64,000 nt of DNA from Mogibacterium sp. (GCA_017404265.1 JAFRCS010000004.1:37300-101299), one strand, 5' to 3'; counted from the stretch's first letter, positions 13,601-18,771 are shown. Numbers and translations are program-made. The notes: a model not told the origin generated them from the letters alone.

Positions 13601-13904
13601 TATGATCTTCAGAAGGTACAGGGATGAGGACGACGACTCCGACGATTATGAAGGACAGGATGCGGCAGCCGATGATACTGAACAGAACAGACGCCGCAAG
13701 AGAGGGCTTTCAGTAATAGTAACTGTCGCGCTTGCGATCATAGCCCCGGTAGTATTCTTCATAACTGAAGACCTGACCAACACGCCGGCACTGTTCGACA
13801 AGTACACATTGCTGATGGCAGTCATGCTGATAGCCGCTATAGTGTTCATCATCAATGGCAAAAAGGACAGTGACGAGAAAACTGAAGAGGAAGGCGCGTA
13901 CTGA
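1614..13904 (+). CDS. Giant surface protein with InlB B-repeats, MucBP-like domains and about 29 MBG-type repeats
   Basis: 4096 residues. GGGAGG at 1602-1607 supports ATG 1614; the signal peptide follows an inner Met at residue 9 (MKTRRILRR, hydrophobic to ~43). Then comes a Glu/Pro/Ala-rich stretch to ~145. InlB B-repeat (Flg_new) units with FAGWY-type motifs occur near residues 330, 620, 795, 950 and 1020. MucBP-like segments follow at ~1057-1290 (YIVRYVDEEGN, VTVHYVDMAG). Residues ~1295-3925 carry 29 YDG/YNG motifs (27 YDG, 2 YNG by my count) in alternating repeat types. A Gly/Ser linker (~3930-3965) leads to membrane helices at ~3978-4000, 4032-4052 and 4065-4084. There is no LPxTG signal; the three-helix tail is the anchor. 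A role as adhesin or surface stalk is inferred from domain content. Confidence 0.93.
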   Translation: MKPIGKIDMKTRRILRRALALVLAFVLVAGVGLSYSSDRLLRAEEITAEDMQQDNVVTETKTVETPAPAPAQEEKKEEPAPVEVSMDADEGSGGETGGDSGAAQAAEENGGEAQAQPADEELVIESKPAEETEEPAEEFRVVSFYDRDAELYKKVEVEKGKAIGDKIPPAIPREDYEAHWAIGKIVQGGQGNEIKVTGNRITGKFTPSEDTVIVPDYDKVTRTVTFYDREGGNVIEGGVKKVTADTSYCLNDIPQPPARDGYAGRWVYSGGAFTNSVQVTQDMSVWAVYDQNVFTVTFKVGDETYRTDTYFSGDKLDLPSEPAAEGRTFAGWFSGDTEYKGGENVTSDLTLDAAFTDQYRVVFVIDDGEGNTERLSQYFRTDGQKIGTMPQDPFVAGKVFDKWVNQDTGEEITAATIVNGNITAVASFRDVGVYSVTSEYYYVNDSGKEVTFSTDLIQVESSQLPYTLTAPASIQTDPSQVSGSPVYFPETPSVTLNQNDFDGNRHAAVRIKFVKRTATYDVVYKLKNLNDDGYTEIERVKGVQGVLNSYVTPPVKVYDYYTLELAESTKITKASGQEVPVLYERKNVQLTFETNGGSYVAGVTAPYGSEENLPAANPEREGYTFAGWYADPELSQKVTGSVTLNGDTTLYAKWTGRSVNYTIVYMCEKYNDNGTSSSFVYDNSKTAEAVVGSTVSATSAPAYSKAHYEADNAQNAASNVIIAADGSSVLRVYYKLKEYKLDYNLNNNSSSTTMKKDGTTYKGNSSTRYSISVKLGQSLDGLWPTTDNATFSRSGYSFVGWRTASSSGTTYVTKQTFVTSDLLPTSGTSKTYYANWQSKTTTYTINYYLQNADNNDYTLSSEYSQTLNAQSNASFSAKTIKGYTNVESKNTQQGNTYNFYYNRDTYKVDYFFGGNLLKTNSDVKFDAHISTLNWTPSAAQCDVDNDYTFAGWYDNPSCQGDPYSFDRMPASNLALYAKWTAPTYTVSFVDADDASLQPAKSQTVEKYKKAEKPANPAKSGYAFDGWYADADGNTLFDWNTQITKDTTVYACWVRKNLKYIVRYVDEEGNALASDKEVSNPNLVTGQTVTELPVAVAGYRPAESSKTLVLADENNVIEFVYSAKSDVTSYKVRYLIDPEEGYGSEVAVADEKIVDDVPGETSSVIETAAAVDYGKLYAAVPALDGIEFHPDAAQKTLVLSADSAGSVLTFYYSGFKHADVTVHYVDMAGSKIAADHVEKLKVGKTFTLNRAVNEGWDLYKAVSGNAITGDEAGSDYKITEETTANGLEFTLFYQKKATITALSASKQYDGKVLKLPEEQVKVEGLKDGHTLGSIDFTYENADADSGDGRLAAGIATVTPKDAVIAGAPSDDYYSIRYISGTLEVSKINVTIRIEPDRWTGAAYTGEEYRAGFTNPNKKAADYVIISHSGYSEAYLDKVWDAITAKATYDENGKGLKYYGISEKNAGDYSYGIDVTLADLPEDDNYSVGLFVRPGRLHILPKDASVSTGSASKGYDGTALTQEDASITGLVADDEGKVSAKGTGSQTEPGSSKNTYSIDWGTVAAGNYNIVSEQLGTLTVTPGAVVLTAASGSKTYDGKALTNAAVTASGLPEGFKAEASATGSQTDAGSSANVVDETYVIRNAEGKDVTDMFTVTERIDGTLTVNRAPLNITTGSASKPYDGKPLTNDEAKIEGLVNGETAAVAATGSQTDPGSSSNTYSIDWGNTNAANYYITETPGTLTVTENSAEVTLTAPSASKTYDGAPLTADGTGDAKVTASGLPAGFTVEATASGSRTDAGTSDNVINKGYVIRNAAGEDKTSNFKNIALINGTLTVNKAPVTVTTGSASKAYDGSALTDNEAAITGLVNDETAEVTPTGSQTEVGTGQNTANINWGTAKPDNYQVTQNLGTLTVTANNNAVTLTAPSDSKVYDGTALTANGSGEKKVTADGLPEGFTVEATATGSQTDAGSSPNVVNDQYVIRNAGGQDRTANFTNVIKAEGTLTVSKAAVTVTTGSANKAYDGTALTNGDASIEGLVNGETATVTATGSQTEPGSGDNTYSIEWGSAKAGNYSVSEVLGTLLITENDAEVTITAPSDSKVYDGTALTADGTGEKKIAVSGLPEGFVVDAVATGTQTDAGTSVNAIGEGYAIRNSAGADKTACFTNVKTVNGELTVTPKEVKVTTGSATKQYDGTALTNAEAAIEGLVTGETATAVASGTITEPGTEPNTYDITWGSVNADNYTITEALGTLTVTENSAKVTLTAPSDSKVYDGAALTADGSGEKKVIASGLPEGFTAEATASGEQTDAGDSKNTVNDGYVIRNAAGEDKTSLFTNVTKADGTLTVTPKAVTISTGSASKPYDGEPLKSDVVSIEGLAGEETVGLEATGSIKEKGSKPNSYKITWAANGNEFSAKKANYTVTENLGTLTITDSNVEVTLTAPSAHKTYDGQALTADGTDENNKVIAAGLPKGFTVEATASGSQTDAGSSANVVNDGYVIKNAAGEDKTSNFKNVMKVDGTLTVNPKSVTITTGDASKAYDGTALTNADARIEGLAAGETYKLEATGSVTEVGSEPNSYSMTWAGEDNAYTAKAGNYTVAENIGTLTVTTSGAEITLTAESGEKVYDGSELTNPKVNVTGLPAGFTAEATAKGGQKDAGASANVVKDNYVIKNAAGENKTSNFTNIKKVDGLLTVTKAPLTITTGSGKKAYDGTALTSSEASVEGLVGNDRAKVTATGSQTDVGTSSNTYSIDWGIFGLFTNENNYQIEEKLGTLEVTANNDEIVLTAPNAEKAYDGTPLNADGEVTASGLPNGFTVAATASGSQTDAGSSASTVNEGYAILDSGSVNRTAFFTNVKTADGTLTVSKRKVTFTSADDEKVYDGTALINNSVVTGGDGFASGEGASFSVTGSQKDAGSSANAFTYILDGGTKADNYEVTTAEGTLTVTAINDKVTVTVTEHSGSEKYDGSIKTVKGYDAAADNALYMAGDFGFSGNDTVSGTSAGSYDMELKPEDFTNTSKNFTNVAFVINDGTLQIGKRSLSINSESGEKVYDGIPLTKHEISVTGDGFADGEGAMYSFTGSQTVPGASRNEFAYTLAQGVSADNYIITTALGMLTVTSRPDDAKFEVTVQAASGKALYDGSEHSVNGFVDGISGEIVTGNIGVKAGGHKYTVSGLEASASATDAGSYTVGVTGKAVVKDENGNDVTSEFIVKPIPGSLEISKRSVIMTSGSATQKYNGKPLTNSNVEVTGNGFASGEGASYNVTGSQTIPGMSPNTFSYTLNEGTSENNYNFETVEGQLTVTSRDARYSIVLRPSGMETMYDGAEKTVSGFESLSFTVDGSVYTVEGVSAERTATHAGTYPVNVTGNAVVRDAAGNDVTSQFEVTSMAANLSIGKRSVTLTSADAEKAYDGSALTATEVTVSGDGFAEGEGASYTVSGSRILPGASFNTFTYALNEGTAEGDYDIGTVFGTLTVTNRPDDAKYEVKVKAASGSAVYDGSEHSVSGLIDGISGKTVTDSIEVMVNGHKYTVSGLSASASATNAGSYKVGITGTPVVSDEGGNDVSSEFMVKMVPGTLNIGKRSVIMTSGSATHAYNGKPLTNSDMTVTGDGFADGEGAAYEFTGTKTLVGVADNTFEYTLNDGTLAGNYDISKVYGKLNVTNRDAKYVLTMSPNFATEMYDGEEHSVSGFISTKAVVEGETYEISGLTAGAAGTDAGTYDVSVTGTAVVKDKDGNDVTDQFSVVSENATLTITPRSVLLRSADESAEYDGKAHTGSGKITVEGDGFAGNDGVVITPTASRTLVGATPNTFDWSFSAGTKAGNYNVETAYGLLSIVNREAQYEIRMKANSDTVEYDGEEHSVNGFEKNEFEVEGSKYTVEDVEAEARGTEAGVYSTDINGTAKVSDAGGNDVTEQFAVSYESGSLTITAVESGETPTGDSGNPGSGPDGSGGSGSGAGTTGSGLDIDTIIENGVPVAAAPSGYWAILNLIMMIANVLGGLYMIFRRYRDEDDDSDDYEGQDAAADDTEQNRRRKRGLSVIVTVALAIIAPVVFFITEDLTNTPALFDKYTLLMAVMLIAAIVFIINGKKDSDEKTEEEGAY
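5490..13390 (+). repeat. Coding tandem array of MBG-type repeats
   Basis: The array encodes 29 copies of a unit carrying (S/E/T)K-x-YDG-x-x-LT. From about 5.5 to 10.2 kb, units with LTNxEAxIEGL and SxTYSIDWG alternate with units carrying GLPxGF, GSQTDAGSS and YVIRNAAGEDKT, giving an A/B period of roughly 170 residues. From about 10.2 to 13.4 kb the alternation switches to units with GDGFAxGEGAxY and units with EHSVxGF plus GNDVTxxF. DNA copies are clearly diverged, so the array is old rather than a recent amplification. Confidence 0.88.
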
Positions 13905-13942
13905 TTAATGCAAGGGCCGGACCGAATATCCGGGCCATAATG

Positions 13943-13980
13943 AAAGGAGACAGCGAATGATCGCTGTCTCCTTTAGTTTT
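13943..13980 (+). terminator. Terminator after the giant surface protein
   Basis: A perfect 14-bp stem (13943-13956 with 13961-13974, loop ATGA) is followed by a T-rich run on the plus strand. It sits between convergent genes and may also stop the minus-strand yedF operon. Confidence 0.85.
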
Positions 13981-14009
13981 GTTTCGTCCGCTTATCCCGC
14001 CTGCTTCTG

Positions 14010-14282
14010 CTACTTGATATCTTCCAATCTGTCACAGACCGTTTCGCTTCCGCCTGTATTTATGTGATAGTAAGCGTATTCATCCGGCGTCAGGTTACTG
14101 CTTTCGCGGAATATCTTCTCGGCTGTGTTCCTCCTATCCGGACTTATGCGCACAGAAATGCCGCAGCTTGCCGAGATGAACCTCGGTACCGGCATTATTG
14201 TGACTCCGGCCGGCTTCAACAGCTTTTCAGTTGAGATGGCCGCGTGTGTGGATTCAAAAGTGAGAAGATAATATTCGTTCAT
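14010..14282 (-). CDS. DUF3343 protein (putative Se/S carrier-like)
   Basis: A 90-residue protein that matches the DUF3343 pattern: an N-terminal strand (YYLLTFESTHAAISTEKLL), a proline-rich turn (VTIMPVPRFISASCGISVRI) with a single central Cys, and a C-terminal helical part. It follows yedF on the same strand after a 22-base gap, with no strong ribosome site, so translation is probably coupled. DUF3343 proteins are commonly found beside yedF and selenium genes; carrying sulfur or selenium on the Cys is the proposed but unproven role. A short non-specific C-terminal tail follows. Confidence 0.82.
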   Translation of the reverse strand: MNEYYLLTFESTHAAISTEKLLKPAGVTIMPVPRFISASCGISVRISPDRRNTAEKIFRESSNLTPDEYAYYHINTGGSETVCDRLEDIK

Positions 14283-14304
14283 TTACAGTTGACTTGAGTT
14301 GCGC

Positions 14305-14880
14305 TTACAGCTTGATAACCTTGCTGACTTCCTGCATTGCGCCGAGTATATCATACATGTTGCTGACTGTGCCAACCTTCAGGTCATCCTTGATGCCGTA
14401 GAAGTTGAGGCATGTGCCGCATACCAGGACCTGGCTGCCCTTGTCGATGAGGGTCTGCAGATTCTCAATGATCTGCGGCTCATCGCCTGCCGGCAGTTTT
14501 ACGCCTTCGTTCATGAAGAGCACGTAAGCCGGGATCTTCTCGGACTCGCTGAGTGTGAAGATGGCCATCTTGGCAAGGTTGCCGCCCAGCTCGCTGTTGT
14601 TTGTTCCGATAGCGTTTGTGTTGAAGAAGACCGCGTATGTGTCAGCACATTCCACGCTTGCGCCTTTGACGGTCTCGCCGTTAGCAAACTTGACGAGGAA
14701 CTTGTCGCCGAATGGCTCGCTTGTTGCCGGTCTTCCGAGAGCGTCTCCGAGTCTCTCGAGGTTTCCTACCTGAGTAGGGCCGTCAACGATGATCTCTACA
14801 TCCTGCTCGCCAGCTTCGAGCTCCTTCTTTGCCATAATTACAGGGATAGGGCACTGCTTGCCGCCTGCGTCGATTCTCAT
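14305..14880 (-). CDS. yedF: YedF, TusA/DsrE-like sulfurtransferase-type selenium metabolism protein
   Basis: About 191 residues from the chosen start at 14880 (MRIDAGG), which has GGAGG eight bases upstream; the longer open frame to 14979 has no ribosome site. The N-terminal TusA/SirA-like domain carries the CPIP motif with the conserved Cys at about residue 10. The C-terminal half resembles a DsrE fold and ends in CGTCLNFYG, a CxxC-like pair. Length fits the YedF family (~190-200). It shares an operon with DUF3343. Family knowledge links it to selenium or sulfur transfer, but the biochemical step is not established; no selD or selenocysteine gene is visible here. Confidence 0.93.
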   Translation of the reverse strand: MRIDAGGKQCPIPVIMAKKELEAGEQDVEIIVDGPTQVGNLERLGDALGRPATSEPFGDKFLVKFANGETVKGASVECADTYAVFFNTNAIGTNNSELGGNLAKMAIFTLSESEKIPAYVLFMNEGVKLPAGDEPQIIENLQTLIDKGSQVLVCGTCLNFYGIKDDLKVGTVSNMYDILGAMQEVSKVIKL

Positions 14881-14913
14881 TGTATTACCTCCGTTGTGCT
14901 GTTTCTGACAGTG

Positions 14914-14937
14914 TTGCTGCAGGATAGTGTGCAGCAA
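14914..14937 (-). promoter_or_regulatory. Operator-like inverted repeat over the yedF transcription start
   Basis: TTGCTGCA and TGCAGCAA form a perfect 8-bp inverted repeat with an 8-base spacer. It overlaps the expected start point of the yedF promoter, as a repressor site would; a 5' UTR hairpin is the other reading. Confidence 0.5.
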
Positions 14938-14938
14938 T

Positions 14939-14967
14939 TGTATATCGCTGTTAAAGATGTCTGTCAA
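14939..14967 (-). promoter_or_regulatory. yedF promoter
   Basis: On the minus strand, TTGACA (14967-14962) and TATACA (14944-14939) are separated by exactly 17 bases, a near-consensus sigma-A promoter about 60 bases before the yedF start. Confidence 0.75.
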
Positions 14968-15034
14968 TGCAATATGCAATGACCATACACAATTAATATA
15001 CTCCGTTTTTAATGCGCTGAACTATAGATAAAAT

Positions 15035-15880
15035 CTATAATACGCTCTTTGATCCGAGGATATCGGCAATCACTTTTGTGATCTGCATGGAATCTATATT
15101 GCCTTCACTGTCGCTGTAAATAAAAAAGAGATTGACCCCGGGGATATAGCCGCTCGCGATATATCTCCCGACTTTTCTGGCAAAGTCCTCGCGGTATCCG
15201 CGCTGATCAAGACGTCCCACAAACTCTACGATTATTTCTGTCGTCATATCGACCGGGGACAAAAGGGTGAAGTCGGGATATAAAGGAGGCCCGTAGTCTT
15301 TCATTGGTAGTGGCAGTTCGTAAACCTGGGCTAAGCCGGCAGCCCTGAACCTCTCATATATAGTGAGCTCGCTTATCGTCTTGACCATGACTCCGTCGGA
15401 TGTCCGGTGCCTCTTGTTCTGCGGATAGTTTTCCGGAAATGTCTTCTGGTAATCCAGCTTGCACGACAGCCACTCAGTGCTCTTGCGCTTATATGCTTCC
15501 GATACAGGATACATGTTGCATCGATATACTTCGGGAAGGCCTTCGTTGATAAATACCGGTTCATAAGACTCGAAACCATTCTGAAGAGCATTTATAAGAT
15601 CAATGTCATGATCGATACGCCGGATCGCTTCCTTCATAAAACGGGCTTCGCGTATACGCCGCACTGTCCGGTCATCCTGATCGCCAAGATAACGATACCT
15701 TTTGTCCTGCTTTTTTACATAGTAATAGTGCTTTCCGTTGCTGCGCACTGTCCGGCGAAGAAAAGCATCCCTGCAATCATCGAGACGCTCAAGACGTGCG
15801 GAGTATTCTTTCCTCACACGCTCCAGCATCTCCATTTCGTAATTAAGTCTGTGATTCAGTTCCGCGTCCATCAAATTCAT
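15035..15880 (-). CDS. PD-(D/E)XK-like nuclease family protein
   Basis: 281 residues. The N-terminal third is helical and charged (coiled-coil-like, about residues 5-100, with repeated Arg/Glu/Asp). The middle and end show the pattern of a restriction-like nuclease core: ISELTIYERFRAAGL, then YELPLP, then LYPDFTLLSP near residue 200 and EIIVEFVGRLD. Acid residues in PDF and in EFV fit motifs II and III, although the usual Lys after the last acid is not obvious. An E(F/H)xG-type ending is common in this group. It is a single gene ahead of yedF with its own direction. It could be a phage-defence or repair nuclease; no partner gene is visible. The start at 15880 has only a weak ribosome site. 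Confidence 0.55.
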   Translation of the reverse strand: MNLMDAELNHRLNYEMEMLERVRKEYSARLERLDDCRDAFLRRTVRSNGKHYYYVKKQDKRYRYLGDQDDRTVRRIREARFMKEAIRRIDHDIDLINALQNGFESYEPVFINEGLPEVYRCNMYPVSEAYKRKSTEWLSCKLDYQKTFPENYPQNKRHRTSDGVMVKTISELTIYERFRAAGLAQVYELPLPMKDYGPPLYPDFTLLSPVDMTTEIIVEFVGRLDQRGYREDFARKVGRYIASGYIPGVNLFFIYSDSEGNIDSMQITKVIADILGSKSVL

Positions 15881-16080
15881 TACCTGTTACCTTCGCTGAT
15901 TCAAAGCCGATCACCCTTGACGTTTCATAGTTAGGCAATTTCGTTTTTTCAGGGGATACGATTCTACAGTCATCCCGGAAAAACAGCAAACAAAAATAGC
16001 ACTCTTTTCAACATTAAAAGCACTTTGTTTGGAGGCCGCTAAAGAAAAGCTTAGTTGTCTGCATTTTTCTGAAATACCGC

Positions 16081-16190
16081 TCGCCTCCTCTGGCTCGCGG
16101 TGGCTGCCAACCGGCAAGCCTCGCCCTATAGCTGTCCCGCGGGCGTAGTAGTTCCCACGGTACAGCGCGGGCTTTCCGGGGCAGCCAGGA
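16081..16190. other. GC-rich structured island in the 15.9-16.8 kb gap
   Basis: A stretch much richer in G and C than its AT-rich surroundings. TGGCTGCC (16101-16108) pairs with GGCAGCCA (16180-16187), and inside CCCGCG (16136-16141) pairs with CGCGGG (16166-16171). No convincing reading frame covers it. It could be a small structured RNA or a remnant; the strand is unknown. Confidence 0.3.
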
Positions 16191-16257
16191 CACATGGCAC
16201 AAAACTGATATCTTGCATGCCTCTCATCGCTTTCCGGATGCTTTTTTAGCAGAGGCG

Positions 16258-16311
16258 TTGGTGCACAAAAAGCTATTTGACAAAGCAGGCACCAATTATT
16301 TGGTGCACAAA
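16258..16311. repeat. Palindromic repeat module 1
   Basis: TTGGTGCACAAA (16258-16269), a spacer of 19 bases, GCACCAA (16289-16295), TTAT, and again TTGGTGCACAAA (16300-16311). The last 12-mer can also pair with TTTGTGTACCAA at 16327-16338. A second module of the same plan and length starts at 16500. Confidence 0.75.
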
Positions 16312-16326
16312 GTCCTGATTTGCCGT

Positions 16327-16338
16327 TTTGTGTACCAA
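16327..16338. repeat. Inverted copy of the 12-mer repeat
   Basis: TTTGTGTACCAA is the reverse complement of TTGGTGCACAAA with one change (a G-T wobble in RNA). With 16300-16311 it makes a 12-bp stem around a 15-base loop. Confidence 0.6.
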
Positions 16339-16499
16339 TGAGGATCTGACAAAACATTCATAAAAGACCAATTCCGCATACTTATTAAACACGACGAATG
16401 ATCATGCGTCTGAAATGAGAGATTGAAACATCAGGCCCGGATTAATGCATTAAACATAGCCTTTTTTCGCCGGGCAACTCCGTATTCTTGAGGTAAGTG

Positions 16500-16580
16500 T
16501 TGGTGCACAAATGGTCGAAAAGGGGGATCAAGCACCAATTTGTTGGTGCTTCAAGTGCGAATTGGGGGCAGGGGCACCAA
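16500..16580. repeat. Palindromic repeat module 2 plus extra GCACCAA
   Basis: TTGGTGCACAAA (16500-16511), 18 bases, then AAGCACCAA (16530-16538), TTTG and TTGGTGCTT (16543-16551), a perfect 9-bp stem. Module 2 mirrors module 1 in order and spacing (first to last TTGGTGC 43 versus 42 bases). A further GCACCAA lies at 16574-16580. Confidence 0.7.
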
Positions 16581-16630
16581 GGCATCGCTTGTGTGTTTAT
16601 TCATTGCCTCAGAAAGAGCGGAGCTTTCAT

Positions 16631-16682
16631 ACTAATTGCGAAAATAGACAGATTCCAAAATGGACTAATTGCGAAAATGGAC
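16631..16682. repeat. Direct repeats just upstream of the HAD operon promoter
   Basis: ACTAATTGCGAAAATAGAC (16631-16649) and ACTAATTGCGAAAATGGAC (16664-16682) differ at one base and are 33 bases apart, about three helical turns. The short core AAAATGG recurs at 16657 and 16698. The position next to the promoter suggests a regulator-binding array. Confidence 0.6.
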
Positions 16683-16701
16683 CAATTAAGTGTGCGGAAA
16701 A

Positions 16702-16710
16702 TGGTATACT
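16702..16710 (+). promoter_or_regulatory. Extended -10 promoter for the HAD-to-rarA operon
   Basis: TGGTATACT fits an extended -10 (TGn plus TATACT). No good -35 is seen, which is tolerable for this class. The first gene starts about 75 bases downstream. Confidence 0.5.
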
Positions 16711-16785
16711 TATTATGATTGGATACATATGACTTATTATGATTATGTTATATAAAAGTATATAAAAGCAGAAGTGGAGAACTGT

Positions 16786-17421
16786 ATGGTTATTTTTGAT
16801 CTGGACGGCACTCTCTGGAATGCGACGGTACCGATAACAGAATCATGGAACATGCTTGTAAAGCGTGAAACAGGCCGCGATGAGGGGCTTACCCCGGAGA
16901 TGATCATGAGCATTCAGGGCCTTACAATGGATGTGATCGCGGACAAACTGTTCGGGTATCTGCCGCCGGATGAGCGCTATGACCTGGCTCACAAGTGCGA
17001 GGTCTTCGAGAATGAGTACCTTGTAGAGGAAAAGAGCGGCACGCTCTTTGACGGCGTCGAAGAGACTCTCGCGAAGCTGAAGGACATGGGCGTAAAAATG
17101 GCGGTCGTGAGCAATTGTCAGGAAGGATACATCAAGGCATTCCTGGACTCGAAGGATATGTGGAAGTATTTCGTCGATTACGAGGAGTGGGGACGCACGC
17201 ACCTGTCCAAGGCGGAGAATATCAGGCTGGTGATGGACCGCAACAATGAAGACAAGGGCATCTATGTAGGAGACATCCAGAAGGACTCGGATTCCGCTCA
17301 TGAGGCGGGTGTTCCATGTATCGACGCGGCTTACGGCTTTGGCGATATCACCGACGCGGAGGGCACTATCGAAACTTTCTCCGATCTTCCGGCTGTGCTG
17401 AAGGAACTGGGATATTTATAA
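16786..17421 (+). CDS. HAD-superfamily phosphatase (subfamily IA-like)
   Basis: 211 residues from ATG 16786, chosen because GTGGAG sits six bases upstream and family members begin just before the first motif; a GTG at 16774 is possible but lies inside that site. Motif I is VIFDLDGTLW with the two catalytic Asp residues, motif II is the Ser of VVSNCQ, a Lys precedes AENIRLV, and motif IV is YVGDIQKDSD. A helical cap lies between motifs I and II. This is a phosphoglycolate-phosphatase-type small-molecule phosphatase; the substrate cannot be told. It heads a nine-gene run in which gaps are 25 bases or less. Confidence 0.88.
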   Translation: MVIFDLDGTLWNATVPITESWNMLVKRETGRDEGLTPEMIMSIQGLTMDVIADKLFGYLPPDERYDLAHKCEVFENEYLVEEKSGTLFDGVEETLAKLKDMGVKMAVVSNCQEGYIKAFLDSKDMWKYFVDYEEWGRTHLSKAENIRLVMDRNNEDKGIYVGDIQKDSDSAHEAGVPCIDAAYGFGDITDAEGTIETFSDLPAVLKELGYL

Positions 17422-17436
17422 GGAGAACATCCTGAA

Positions 17437-18771
17437 ATGAAACTCAACAACAAGAGGACGGTCCTTGTAGGACTCGCGTTCCTGTCGATCTGCTCTTTCT
17501 GGCAGATGTACGACAACGTCATTCCGCTGATCCTGACCAAGACGTTCCACATGAATGAGACGTTCTCGGGCGCTATCATGGCAGCCGACAATGTGCTGGC
17601 GCTCTTCCTGTTGCCGTTCTTCGGGACGTTGTCAGACAGGACGAATACCAGGCTGGGAAAGAGGACACCATATATTTTGGCTGGAACCATAGCCGCCATC
17701 ATACTGCTCAACATACTGCCGGTACTCGACAATTCATATTATGCGGCAGCAAGCAGGGGAAAGATGGTCGCATTTGTCATCGTGCTGGGTCTGCTGCTGG
17801 TATCGATGGGCACATACAGGTCGCCTGCGGTCGCGCTGATGCCTGACGTCACACCTAAGCCGCTCCGCTCGCGCGCAAACGCCATCATCAATCTGATGGG
17901 AGCTGTCGGCGGCATCATATATCTGGCTGTAGCGGCTGTGCTCTATCCTAATTCGAAGGTGCTGGGACTCGAGCACGTCAACTACGCGCCGCTGTTCATA
18001 GTAGTTTCCGCTATCATGGCGGTCGCCATAATAGCGCTGCGCCTGACCATCAACGAGCCTAAGCTGGCCGCGGAGAATCAGGCACTGGAGGCGGAGCATC
18101 CTGAGTGGAATCTTGCTCAGGATGACGGGAGCGGCAACGAAGTACTGCCGGCCAACGTAAAGAGAAGCCTGGGATTCCTGCTGGCATCCATAGCTCTCTG
18201 GTTCATAGGCTACAACGGGATCACCACATGGTTCACCACATACGTAGACAAGGTGATGGGGCAGGGCCTCGGCGGGGCATCCACATGCCTGCTTATCGCT
18301 ACGGGCGGCGCCATCGTTTCATACATACCTATCGGAAGCCTTGCGCATAAGATAGGCCGCAAGAAGACCATAATGATAGGCGTCATTTTGCTATCGGCAT
18401 GCTTCCTCTCGGGATTCTTCCTGACGACGGCATTCCACAGCATCAACGCCATAATGTTCATCGTGTTTGCGCTGGTCGGATTCGCATGGGCGGCCATCAA
18501 CGTCAACTCGCTGCCTATGGTGGTCGAGATGTGCAGAGGCTCGGACATAGGTAAATTTACAGGTTATTACTATACCGCGTCCATGGCGGCGCAAGTCGTG
18601 ACACCTATCCTCGCCGGTACTCTTATGAGGAGCATCAGCTATAAGGTGCTCTTCCCATACGCTGCGATCTTCGTGTTCTTCAGTTTCCTGACAATGACTC
18701 AGGTGAAACATGGTGACGCGGCTCCTGAGGTCAAAAAAGGACTCGAGGCATTCGAGGATATGGAGGACTGA
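17437..18771 (+). CDS. MFS transporter (SLC45/GPH-like)
   Basis: 444 residues with about twelve hydrophobic segments. The loop between helices 2 and 3 reads FFGTLSDRTNTRLGKRTPYI, the D-R-x-x-x-R-x-G-(R/K)-R-x-P pattern of major facilitator sugar/cation symporters of the SLC45 or GPH type; a related loop (AHKIGRKK) lies in the second half. An aqueous middle loop of ~40 residues separates the halves. AAGGAG precedes ATG 17437. The last four bases overlap the next gene (TGATGA), a glycerophosphodiesterase, hinting that the substrate could be a phosphodiester head group or a sugar, but this is not shown by sequence. Confidence 0.88.
   Translation: MKLNNKRTVLVGLAFLSICSFWQMYDNVIPLILTKTFHMNETFSGAIMAADNVLALFLLPFFGTLSDRTNTRLGKRTPYILAGTIAAIILLNILPVLDNSYYAAASRGKMVAFVIVLGLLLVSMGTYRSPAVALMPDVTPKPLRSRANAIINLMGAVGGIIYLAVAAVLYPNSKVLGLEHVNYAPLFIVVSAIMAVAIIALRLTINEPKLAAENQALEAEHPEWNLAQDDGSGNEVLPANVKRSLGFLLASIALWFIGYNGITTWFTTYVDKVMGQGLGGASTCLLIATGGAIVSYIPIGSLAHKIGRKKTIMIGVILLSACFLSGFFLTTAFHSINAIMFIVFALVGFAWAAINVNSLPMVVEMCRGSDIGKFTGYYYTASMAAQVVTPILAGTLMRSISYKVLFPYAAIFVFFSFLTMTQVKHGDAAPEVKKGLEAFEDMED

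Noticed and set aside
13400..13904. Sortase (LPxTG) anchor on the giant protein
   Set aside because: No LPxTG-like motif; three membrane helices with a charged loop form the C-terminus instead.
14299..14982. 227-codon plus-strand frame opposite yedF
   Set aside because: Shadow of a well-supported yedF with a clear promoter and ribosome site.
15911..16357. 148-codon minus-strand open frame across the gap
   Set aside because: It runs through the palindromic modules and the GC-rich island, has no ribosome site, and its translation is Cys-rich and low-quality, as expected for non-coding DNA.
16258..16580. CRISPR array
   Set aside because: Only two modules 242 bases apart, with palindromic units and no regular spacers or cas genes.
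16497..16718. Two ~73-codon plus-strand frames
   Set aside because: They overlap each other and the repeat modules, lack a good ribosome site, and resemble nothing.
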